Origin: a virus
Virus record (IMG/VR): IMGVR_UViG_3300012930_000028
Coordinates: 1-22,823 of that record
Length of the DNA: 22,823 bases
Direction: 5' to 3' (one strand)
The position numbers and the translations under genes are program-made. The stretch's first letter is position 1. Each line of letters opens with the position of its first letter. This document shows positions 6,210 through 11,281 of the stretch, in pieces. The notes under the pieces were generated by a model. The model was not told the DNA's origin. It searched no databases and worked only from the letters and a program-made list of their open reading frames with translations.

Positions 6210-6440
6210 TTATGCCGTTGCGTAATATTTTGTTCCGTGAGGTTGATAGGCTTTAACAAATTTTGAAGCTTGAGGTTCGTTCCATCCAAATTCATCAATT
6301 AAAGCCCATTTGCAATTGTGAAACCACCACGCCAGTGATACGTCCATTTGCATATAATGCGCTCTAGCTAAAGCTTTTATTAAACCCGCTTGAGTTTTAT
6401 ATTTTTGTGGTGATTTCATTCTATATTTTTGATTTTTCAT
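6210..6440 (-). CDS. Hypothetical protein rich in Trp and His (76 aa)
   Basis: A basic N-terminus (MKNQKYRMKSPQKYKTQ) leads into a helical region AGLIKALARAHYMQMDVSLAWWFHNCKWALIDEFGW and then KFVKAYQPHGTKYY. The tryptophan content is high for so short a protein. The central stretch is amphipathic rather than a clear membrane segment. AAAAGGAAC lies before the ATG. No family is recognised. Confidence 0.6.
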   Translation of the reverse strand: MKNQKYRMKSPQKYKTQAGLIKALARAHYMQMDVSLAWWFHNCKWALIDEFGWNEPQASKFVKAYQPHGTKYYATA

Positions 6441-6452
6441 AATCGGTTCCTT

Positions 6453-6713
6453 TTAGTTATATGACGTTTCTTTTCTAATTAAATTATAAAAAACTTGCTC
6501 AGCGCCTAATTTTTTTAATTTGAGGCGAGCGGCACTAATAGCCATTTTCTCAGTTTTGTATGTTCTCATATCTATAACATTTTCGTTGCTAAATACATCG
6601 GCTCCCTCAGGAACGTAACATAGAAAATTTTTATATATAATTTCTCCACTTTCTTTTTGTTTTTGAAAAATGTTTACTAAATAAAAATTGTTTTTAGATT
6701 TAAGTGTGATCAT
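6453..6713 (-). CDS. Hypothetical protein (86 aa)
   Basis: The protein begins MITLKSKNNFYLVNIFQKQKE. It has strand-like segments (IIYKNFLCYVPEG, VIDMRTY), then a helix EKMAISAARLKLKKLGAEQVFYNLI. The start overlaps the upstream stop (ATGA) with AAGGAG before it. Its stop lies in an AACTAAAAGGAA element that serves the next gene. No recognised family. Confidence 0.6.
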   Translation of the reverse strand: MITLKSKNNFYLVNIFQKQKESGEIIYKNFLCYVPEGADVFSNENVIDMRTYKTEKMAISAARLKLKKLGAEQVFYNLIRKETSYN

Positions 6714-7009
6714 GCTGCGCTCCTTTTTAAATAAAATATTTCACCTTGTAAATCATAAAAATATTTTTTGCATAGATTTTTTATAGATTGTTTATCGTGA
6801 TGGCAATTATAAGATTTAAGCTCGTTTTGTTTGATATGCCATACGTTTATATCGTCCTCTTCTTTTAGATCAAAGGATTTTCTAGCAACAGTGACAAATT
6901 CAATATAAAGATCAATATCACGTAAAACTAAATAAGGTGATAAATTTTTTCTTGATTTACGATAAACAGCCTCAAAGTTTTTTTCTGTGAATTTATCTTG
7001 TGTTCTCAT
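6710..7009 (-). CDS. Hypothetical protein (99 aa)
   Basis: The product begins MRTQDKFTEKNFEAVYRKSRK. It is mostly helical with YLVLRDIDLYIEFVTVARKSFDL, then a polar stretch with KQNELKSYNCHHDKQ and a C-terminal KYFYDLQGEIFYL. A CHH motif and a second cysteine occur but no clear metal site. The ribosome site is CTAAAAGGAAAAC. It overlaps the next gene as ATGA. No recognised family. Confidence 0.6.
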   Translation of the reverse strand: MRTQDKFTEKNFEAVYRKSRKNLSPYLVLRDIDLYIEFVTVARKSFDLKEEDDINVWHIKQNELKSYNCHHDKQSIKNLCKKYFYDLQGEIFYLKRSAA

Positions 7010-7037
7010 TTTGTTTTCCTTTTAGTTGAGTTTATTT

Positions 7038-7265
7038 TCAATAATTTTCGCTTATACAAGTAATTTTTATGATGTGCTCTGCGTCTGATACTTTCCATTT
7101 TTTAGGATAGCCTTTCACTAAAGTTTTAAAGACATCATAAGAGCCATCGATTTTGTTTAAGCGAGATACTTTATAAGAAATAGCTGGGATTTCTTTTTTT
7201 GTTTCTAAAGACTCATAAAGAGATACAAAGTTTTCATAGTTAATTTTTGCTTGCGTTGTGTTCAT
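7038..7265 (-). CDS. First gene of the leftward operon, hypothetical (75 aa)
   Basis: This gene is nearest the leftward promoter, so it should be among the first proteins made. The sequence, MNTTQAKINYENFVSLYES and onward, has a beta-rich core (AISYKVSRLN, SYDVFKTLVKG) and an acidic C-terminus. Its ribosome site is CTAAAAGGAAAC. No family is recognised. The promoter-proximal position and small size fit an early host-takeover factor, which is inference. Confidence 0.6.
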   Translation of the reverse strand: MNTTQAKINYENFVSLYESLETKKEIPAISYKVSRLNKIDGSYDVFKTLVKGYPKKWKVSDAEHIIKITCISENY

Positions 7266-7284
7266 TTTTGTTTCCTTTTAGTTT

Positions 7285-7306
7285 ATACAGCCTTGATTGA
7301 CTGTAT
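7285..7306. promoter_or_regulatory. Operator-like palindrome at the leftward start site
   Basis: Arms ATACAG (7285-7290) and CTGTAT (7301-7306) flank a 10-bp spacer. The element lies 7-28 bases downstream of the -10 box of the leftward promoter, covering the expected start. A dimeric helix-turn-helix repressor, such as the XRE protein at 4438-4653, could bind it. The arms are short, so this is a candidate only. Confidence 0.45.
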
Positions 7307-7312
7307 GTGAGA

Positions 7313-7341
7313 ATTGTAACGAGTTCGTGATATGATGTAAA
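7313..7341 (-). promoter_or_regulatory. Sigma70-type promoter of the leftward operon
   Basis: On the minus strand TTTACA (7341-7336) and TACAAT (7318-7313) are separated by exactly 17 bp, close to consensus. Transcription would start near 7306 and read the fifteen leftward genes. No other promoter is obvious within the operon. Confidence 0.75.
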
Positions 7342-7381
7342 GGGTTTAAATGTAAATTTAGCGTAAGGAATTGTAAATGAA

Positions 7382-7410
7382 TTGTCAGATTATGAATAAA
7401 TTTGTAAATT
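7382..7410 (+). promoter_or_regulatory. Candidate rightward promoter
   Basis: TTGTCA (7382-7387) and TAAATT (7405-7410) are 17 bp apart, ahead of the gene at 7468. The surrounding region holds four TGTAAA copies at 7336, 7351, 7372 and 7401; the first doubles as the leftward -35 complement. The -10 box is weak, so confidence is moderate. Confidence 0.4.
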
Positions 7411-7467
7411 TGATGCATTTGATTTCCGTTTTTGGTATTGTTTTGTTTCATTAAAAGGAGAAAGTTT

Positions 7468-7617
7468 ATGAAAGATACTTATTTGATAGTCGTATTTTCG
7501 GCTACTGTGTTCATCGTAGGTTGTGCTTTAATTGACACCTACTTTTCTATCGGTAAAATGGATAAAAACATCCAAAAAATCGAAAAAGTTTTAGTGGAGA
7601 AGCAGGGAGTTAATTAA
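7468..7617 (+). CDS. Single-pass membrane protein (49 aa)
   Basis: I chose the ATG at 7468, preceded by AAAAGGAG, over the in-frame ATG at 7432, which has no ribosome site. Residues about 5-24 (YLIVVFSATVFIVGCALIDT) form one transmembrane segment. A short amphipathic, lysine-rich helix follows (MDKNIQKIEKVLVEKQ). A cysteine after VG could be read as a lipobox, but no proper signal-peptide layout is seen. It lies beside the tRNA-like gene in the divergent region. A lysis-accessory or superinfection role is possible but not shown. Confidence 0.62.
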   Translation: MKDTYLIVVFSATVFIVGCALIDTYFSIGKMDKNIQKIEKVLVEKQGVN

Positions 7618-7623
7618 AGTTTT

Positions 7624-7726
7624 GGAGAGGTGGCAGAGTGGTTTATTGCGCTTACTGATTGCTTTACCTCCTGTCAGTAGGTACGGGCTTAATTGCGGGT
7701 CGCGGGTTCGAATCCCGCCCTCTCCT
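7624..7726 (+). tRNA. tRNA-Ser-like gene with an enlarged anticodon arm
   Basis: The acceptor stem is perfect (GGAGAGG 7624-7630 with CCTCTCC 7719-7725). The D arm is present (GCA/TGC around GAGTGGTTTAT), and the T arm is canonical (GCGGG, TTCGAAT, CCCGC at 7702-7718). A 20-nt variable region (7682-7701) makes it a type II tRNA, and the 5' half reads like bacterial tRNA-Ser. The anticodon arm is abnormal: an 8-bp helix (7651-7658 with 7674-7681) closes a 15-nt loop (7659-7673) instead of 5 bp and 7 nt. Within it TTGCT would place U33 and anticodon GCT (7661-7663), followed by about eight extra bases. No CCA is encoded, and the discriminator is T rather than the G usual for Ser. It may be a decoy, an intron-bearing or decaying tRNA, or part of an attachment site. 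Confidence 0.7.
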
Positions 7727-7747
7727 TCTAAATTTGGAGTTTAAATT

Positions 7748-7966
7748 ATGTCTGAAGAATATTTTTTGAGAAGATATAGCCCGCTTATCGTTTCTTATTT
7801 TGAAGAAATCGGTCCATTGCGTCCTGAAGAAATACAAAAATTTCTCAATATACAATCAAATCATTTCCATCCTTTTAACCAACTTTTTGACATGACCCGC
7901 CAATCCATGCACAGAACTGAAGTATCTTGCGCTTGCGCTTCTTTGGCATTTTGCAGTTGCCCATAA
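7748..7966 (+). CDS. Hypothetical protein (72 aa)
   Basis: The frame follows the tRNA-like gene and has a TTTGGAG ribosome site. The N-terminal half (YSPLIVSYFEEIGPLRPEEI and a following helix) could form a small winged-helix-like fold, with MTRQSMHRTEVS resembling a recognition helix. The C-terminus contains four cysteines (CACASLAFCSC). I do not recognise the family. The stop lies immediately before a 9-bp hairpin. Expression is likely but not certain. Confidence 0.48.
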   Translation: MSEEYFLRRYSPLIVSYFEEIGPLRPEEIQKFLNIQSNHFHPFNQLFDMTRQSMHRTEVSCACASLAFCSCP

Positions 7967-7990
7967 TTCCGATAAATACTATTATCGGAA
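7967..7990. terminator. Perfect 9-bp hairpin after the 72-aa gene
   Basis: TTCCGATAA and TTATCGGAA form a perfect 9-bp stem around a 6-nt loop, directly after the stop codon. No T-run follows on the plus strand (GTAAAATTAT), so it is a weak intrinsic terminator at best. It could equally be a protein-binding palindrome ahead of the late promoter. Confidence 0.5.
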
Positions 7991-8035
7991 GTAAAATTAT
8001 AAGTCATTGATTTAATTCTTGTTATTTATTTCCAC

Positions 8036-8063
8036 TTGTTTTATTTCCCCTTTACGTTATAAT
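8036..8063 (+). promoter_or_regulatory. Candidate promoter for the packaging/late operon
   Basis: TTGTTT (8036-8041) and a consensus TATAAT (8058-8063) are 16 bp apart, about 50 bp ahead of the first packaging-cluster gene. The 115-bp gap from 8000 to 8115 contains nothing else that I can support. Confidence 0.55.
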
Positions 8064-8115
8064 TTAATAAATCGTCAGTTTATGTAAATTTTATTGATTA
8101 AATTTAGGAGTAAAA

Positions 8116-8337
8116 ATGCAAGCTATACTTGATAATATTATCGTTAAATCCACAATTTCTGATTCTGAATCCGGTATTGGTTATGGAGAGGTTGAGTCTG
8201 TGGGAATGAATATATCTACTGTTTTCCCAGGAAATAAAGTTTATTTTTCTCTTTGTGATTATTACAAGATAAACAAATTCCCTGAATTTTTTTATGTGAT
8301 AAAAGAAGATGCCGTTCTAGCTATCGATAATCAATAA
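8116..8337 (+). CDS. GroES-like protein lacking the mobile loop (73 aa)
   Basis: This looks like a co-chaperonin (Cpn10) subunit core. MQAILDNIIVK corresponds to the first strand of GroES, GYGEVESVG to the GEVLAVG strand, PGNKVYFS to VGDIVIF, and FYVIKEDAVLAI to the C-terminal strand with ESDILAI. Between residues 11 and 22, however, only about ten residues remain (STISDSESGI), where GroES has its roughly 16-residue mobile loop with the GroEL-binding I-V/I-L tripeptide. The roof hairpin is absent, as known for T4 gp31. AGGAG precedes the start. terS begins one base after its stop, and a second GroES-like gene follows terS. Without the loop it may not bind GroEL alone; it could form mixed rings or have a new structural role. 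The fold assignment is by eye. Confidence 0.6.
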   Translation: MQAILDNIIVKSTISDSESGIGYGEVESVGMNISTVFPGNKVYFSLCDYYKINKFPEFFYVIKEDAVLAIDNQ

Positions 8338-8338
8338 C

Positions 8339-8779
8339 ATGACTTACAACGAACGCCGACAAAAATTTGTAGAAGAAATGGTCTTAAATGGCGGTAATGG
8401 TACTAAAGCTGCTATAGCGTCTGGCGCTTCTGAAAAAAGCGCAAGTTGTATCGCTACTCGATACATGAAAGAAAAAGAAGTCTTAGATAGCTTAAAAGAT
8501 GCTCGTGCTGAACTCAGAAAAAAAGCATGTGAAGTACTTGGCATTAGTCAACTCACTAAAATGCAGATACTTTGGAAGCATGCTAAAAATGCTACCCCAA
8601 ATGAATCAATACGAGCAATAGCTGAACTTAATAGAATGACTGGTGATTACGAGCCAGCCGAAACAAAAAGCGATATAACAAGCGCAGGCGAGCCTTTATC
8701 TTCAGTTGTAATACTCCCAGAAAATAACCGTAACATAAACTTTGAGAATGAAGAGGAAAGCGCGAATGAGAACAGTTAA
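8339..8779 (+). CDS. terS: Terminase small subunit
   Basis: This 146-aa protein should recognise the phage packaging site and feed DNA to the large subunit. The N-terminus (ERRQKFVEEMVLNGGNGTKAAIASGASEKSASCIATRYM) matches the Terminase_2-type small-subunit pattern with its helix-turn-helix. A helical oligomerisation region (about 50-100) and an acidic tail likely to contact TerL follow. Length is close to P22 gp3. It sits immediately before a co-chaperonin gene and terL, and overlaps the former by 14 bases. An AACGAACG copy occurs in its first codons. The packaging site may lie within this gene, as in P22, but I see no proof. Confidence 0.85.
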   Translation: MTYNERRQKFVEEMVLNGGNGTKAAIASGASEKSASCIATRYMKEKEVLDSLKDARAELRKKACEVLGISQLTKMQILWKHAKNATPNESIRAIAELNRMTGDYEPAETKSDITSAGEPLSSVVILPENNRNINFENEEESANENS

Positions 8780-9005
8780 AGACAATCTAATCGTAAAAGT
8801 AGAATACAAAAAATCTGAAATAATCCTTAATGTAAAAACCGAGAACGCCGCGGAAAAAGGCGAAATAGTAGCATGCGGTAAGAAAGTAGAGGAAGTAAAA
8901 GTAGGCGATTTTATTAACTTTTCCCCTTTTGCGGGATTTAAAATCATAAAAGAAGGCATAGAATATCGCGTGATGAAAGAAGACCAAGTCATGATGATAT
9001 GCTAA
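8766..9005 (+). CDS. GroES-like co-chaperonin (79 aa)
   Basis: This protein resembles GroES/Cpn10, the lid of the GroEL folding chamber. Residues 4-11 VKDNLIVK match the first GroES strand. Residues 15-31 form a mobile-loop equivalent with Ile19-Ile20-Leu21, matching the GroEL-binding IVL of GroES. GEIVACG, VKVGDFINF and the C-terminal KEDQVMMI then follow the family order. The roof hairpin is missing, as in T4 gp31. I chose ATG 8766, with GAGGAAA before it, over the in-frame 8742. It overlaps terS by 14 bases and terL by 7. It may retune host GroEL for coat or other phage proteins; a GroEL homologue is not in the window. Confidence 0.8.
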   Translation: MRTVKDNLIVKVEYKKSEIILNVKTENAAEKGEIVACGKKVEEVKVGDFINFSPFAGFKIIKEGIEYRVMKEDQVMMIC

Positions 9006-10414
9006 ATGCTTTATCAGAAGAACAAAAAGCTCAGATAAAAAACGCTCGTACAATCTTTAGACCGCAACCAGGTGGTCAAACCCTTTTCCTTTCATCATCA
9101 GCCGATTTCGTTTTATACGGAGGTCAGGCAGGCGGTGGTAAAACATATTCTCTTATGCTTGAATGTCTTCGTAACTCTCATATTAAAGGTTTTGATGCAG
9201 TTATTTTTAGACGGGAAATGAAGCAAATTACTGCTGCTGGTGGTTTATGGGATGAGTCATCGTCAATCTTTCCTTATTTTGGAGCTAAACCTAACGTACA
9301 ACGCTTAAAATGGGTATTTCCTTCTGAGGCTACGATTGGTTTTGCAGGACTCGAGCTTGAAGCTGATAAGCTAAAGTGGCAAGGTTCCCAAATATGCTTG
9401 CTGTGCTTTGATGAAACAACGCACTTTACCGAGACCCAGTTTCGATACTTGATGACTCGTAATCGCTCTACCTCTGGCGTAAAACCTTATATACGCGCTA
9501 CCTGCAACCCTGACCCCGACAGTTGGGTAAAACGTTTCGTTGAATGGTATCTTTTGCCGCAAGGCACCCCAGACCATTCTAAGCGCGGTATAATTCGATA
9601 CTTCGGTCTTAAAAAGAATGATTATGTTTTCGGCGAAACACCAAAAGAATTATTTCAAAAATACGGTATAGAAGAACAATACTGCAAAACTTACACTTTC
9701 ATTTATGCTACTTTAGATGATAATCAAAAGCTCCTTGAGAAAGACCCAGGCTATGTAACTAACCTTAAACTCGCAGGTGAAATAGAAAGCGAAGCACTTC
9801 TGCATGGCAATTGGAATATCAAAAAAGTCGGCAAGTTATTTAAACCTGAAGACTTCAAAATATATACCGTTCTCCCGCAATTTAAATACAAAATAATCGT
9901 TGCGGATACTGCACAGAAAACTAAGGAAGCAAACGATTACTCGGTCTTACAGTGCTGGGGAATTTGCGATAAAGGAATTTATCTAATCGACCAGTTACGC
10001 GGTAAATATGAATACCCTGATTTAGAGACACTAGCCATTTCATTTGTTCATAAACATTCAGATGTAAAAGACATTTTCGTTGAAGATAAGGTTTCTGGGA
10101 GCTCGCTCATTCAATCTTTGCGCAGAAAGATACTAAAGCCTATCGTTGCCATTCAGCGTAACAAGGATAAATATACCCGGGCTTTTGATGCGCAAGGTTA
10201 TATAAAATCAGCTTACGTATTCGTTAACCCTTTAACCGATTATTACACAGATTACATTAATGAGATGGTATCATTTTGCCCTGAAGGCGATTATGCGCAT
10301 GATGACCAGGCAGACTGTACTTTTGATGCAATTGAACTTCTGCTTATCAACCCACGCTACAAAATAACTCAAGAAGAATACAATTTGAGTTTTAAACCTC
10401 AGATTGTTTATTAA
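8999..10414 (+). CDS. terL: Terminase large subunit
   Basis: This is the ATPase-nuclease motor that packages phage DNA through the portal. Walker A is GGQAGGGKT (residues 41-49), Walker B ends in Asp138-Glu139 (LLCFDE), and the coupling motif is RATCNPD (166-172). The C-terminal RNase-H-like nuclease has the expected acidic residues: Asp303 (VADTA), Asp363 (VEDK) and Asp435/436 with Asp439 (HDDQAD). Length (471 aa) is near P22 gp2. It overlaps the co-chaperonin stop by 7 bases, so translation is probably coupled. All key residues are present, so it should be active. Confidence 0.96.
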   Translation: MLNALSEEQKAQIKNARTIFRPQPGGQTLFLSSSADFVLYGGQAGGGKTYSLMLECLRNSHIKGFDAVIFRREMKQITAAGGLWDESSSIFPYFGAKPNVQRLKWVFPSEATIGFAGLELEADKLKWQGSQICLLCFDETTHFTETQFRYLMTRNRSTSGVKPYIRATCNPDPDSWVKRFVEWYLLPQGTPDHSKRGIIRYFGLKKNDYVFGETPKELFQKYGIEEQYCKTYTFIYATLDDNQKLLEKDPGYVTNLKLAGEIESEALLHGNWNIKKVGKLFKPEDFKIYTVLPQFKYKIIVADTAQKTKEANDYSVLQCWGICDKGIYLIDQLRGKYEYPDLETLAISFVHKHSDVKDIFVEDKVSGSSLIQSLRRKILKPIVAIQRNKDKYTRAFDAQGYIKSAYVFVNPLTDYYTDYINEMVSFCPEGDYAHDDQADCTFDAIELLLINPRYKITQEEYNLSFKPQIVY

Positions 10415-10460
10415 TTTCTTTCATTTCTAGTCTCATTCTTTCATTTTACTCTTATTAAAA

Positions 10461-10484
10461 GATAAGCATCTCTTCGTGCTTATC
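10461..10484. terminator. 8-bp hairpin after terL, with a tandem repeat
   Basis: GATAAGCA (10461-10468) pairs perfectly with TGCTTATC (10477-10484) around an 8-nt loop. The downstream arm TTCGTGCTTATCT is repeated at once, so a second arm competes for the same partner. No T-run follows. It probably reduces read-through or stabilises the terL transcript end. Confidence 0.45.
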
Positions 10485-10521
10485 TTCGTGCTTATCTCAC
10501 ACTAAGAGTATTTATTATTAA

Positions 10522-10550
10522 TTGCATATAATTAAATTATCAATTAAAAT
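10522..10550 (+). promoter_or_regulatory. Promoter candidate for the head-gene operon
   Basis: TTGCAT (10522-10527) and TAAAAT (10545-10550) are 17 bp apart in the 214-bp gap between terL and the 51-aa gene. The expected start near 10557 lies just before two identical palindromes. This would give the head genes a transcript independent of the packaging cluster. Confidence 0.5.
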
Positions 10551-10564
10551 AATAATTCAAATAC

Positions 10565-10599
10565 TTCTCAGTTGAGAAATAAAAGTTCTCAGTTGAGAA
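10565..10599. promoter_or_regulatory. Pair of identical 14-bp palindromes (operator candidate)
   Basis: TTCTCAGTTGAGAA occurs at 10565-10578 and 10586-10599, with centres 21 bp apart (two helical turns). Longer flanks AATACTT (10560-10566) and AAGTATT (10605-10611) make a larger inverted repeat around both. This is the pattern expected for cooperative binding of two repressor dimers beside a promoter. As RNA, each copy could form only a 5-bp stem, so DNA binding seems more likely. Confidence 0.6.
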
Positions 10600-10628
10600 A
10601 TGATAAGTATTAAAAAATAGGAGAAATT

Positions 10629-10784
10629 ATGAAAAAATCCAATCCTGGTTTTAAAGCCGTTCAAAATAAAATAATGAAAGAAGGTTATAGCAAGAAATCA
10701 GCGGGTGCAATTTTAGCTAATGCGACTCGTAATGCTTCTACCAAAGCTAAAAAAGCAAATCCTAATCTTAAGAAAGTAAAATAA
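10629..10784 (+). CDS. Small basic conserved phage protein (51 aa)
   Basis: The product is very basic and ends in a lysine-rich tail. MKKSNPGFKAVQNKIMKEGY is followed by a helix SKKSAGAILANATRNAS and then KKANPNLKKVK. I recognise this pattern (GFKAVQ, AGAILA-x-xTR, KANPNLK) from many phages, where a small gene of unknown function lies near terminase and portal. It has an AGGAG site. Its charge suggests DNA contact inside the head, which is inference. It sits just downstream of the paired palindromes. Confidence 0.75.
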   Translation: MKKSNPGFKAVQNKIMKEGYSKKSAGAILANATRNASTKAKKANPNLKKVK

Positions 10785-10794
10785 GGAGAAAACC

Positions 10795-11280
10795 ATGCCA
10801 GCAGGTCGTCCAAGAAAAATTGAGTCTTATAATGAACTTAATTTAATCCAAGGAAATAAGTCGCCAACTGTTGTTCCATTAGTTGATGAAAACATTTTAG
10901 TATTACAAAATAAATTAAATGAATTAAATATTGAATTTAATGAGTCTGATGACTTCTTAACCTTAGTTGATTTGTTATCAAAAGCTAATAAAAAACCTGA
11001 TGTAGACAAATTAAAGTCTTATGCAAGCAACACTAATTTAAAAACCCAAGAATTTATAGAACGTCTTTATAAGCTAGGGGTTTCATCTTTCTACATTTCC
11101 CCTATTGTTGACCCTCGTAAACCTGATTCTGCTCCCATTAATCTTTTTACAGATAATGACAATGTACTTTCTGATGTTGAATTATTAGAAAAAGTAAGAT
11201 TTTGCGGTTTTGAGCCTGTAGATTTTACAAGCATTATGGCAAGTTATGCAAAACAACCACGTCCTCAACGAATGAGATAA
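10795..11280 (+). CDS. Hypothetical head-region protein (161 aa)
   Basis: The N-terminus MPAGRPRK carries an AT-hook-like GRPRK core. Predicted helices (NILVLQNKLNELNIEF, LVDLLSKANKKPDVDKLKSYAS) and a loop region with PIVDPRKPDSAPINLF follow. The last base is one base from the portal start. AAGGAG precedes the ATG. No family is recognised. Its place between terL and portal suggests a packaging or head-assembly accessory. Confidence 0.6.
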   Translation: MPAGRPRKIESYNELNLIQGNKSPTVVPLVDENILVLQNKLNELNIEFNESDDFLTLVDLLSKANKKPDVDKLKSYASNTNLKTQEFIERLYKLGVSSFYISPIVDPRKPDSAPINLFTDNDNVLSDVELLEKVRFCGFEPVDFTSIMASYAKQPRPQRMR

Positions 11281-11281
11281 T

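Noticed and set aside
7432-7467. Upstream ATG extension of the 49-aa membrane protein
   Set aside because: No ribosome site precedes 7432, whereas AAAAGGAG precedes 7468; the extension also covers promoter-like sequence.
7700-7726. The 3' end of the tRNA-like gene as a proven phage attachment site
   Set aside because: Many phages integrate at tRNA 3' ends, but no integrase or second copy is present in the window, so this stays a possibility only.
7624-7726. Reading the tRNA-like gene as selenocysteine or aspartate tRNA
   Set aside because: The 3' half (GGGTCGCGGGTTCGA) resembles tRNA-Asp, and TACCT/AGGTA could frame a GTC loop, but that leaves the D arm and variable region unexplained. The acceptor has 7 bp rather than 8 as in tRNA-Sec.
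7664-7855. Minus-strand open frame across the tRNA-like gene (contains GRDSNPR)
   Set aside because: This is the well-known artefact of translating a tRNA antisense strand; it also overlaps the start of the plus-strand gene at 7748.
8348-8355. AACGAACG in terS as a functional iteron or packaging site
   Set aside because: It is a single copy explained by the Asn-Glu-Arg codons.
8702-9053. Minus-strand frames opposite the co-chaperonin gene
   Set aside because: They overlap genes with clear family features on the plus strand and would break the continuous packaging operon.
10565-10599. The two 14-bp repeats as the start of a CRISPR array
   Set aside because: Only two copies with a 7-bp gap, fully palindromic, and no cas genes; an operator pair explains them better.
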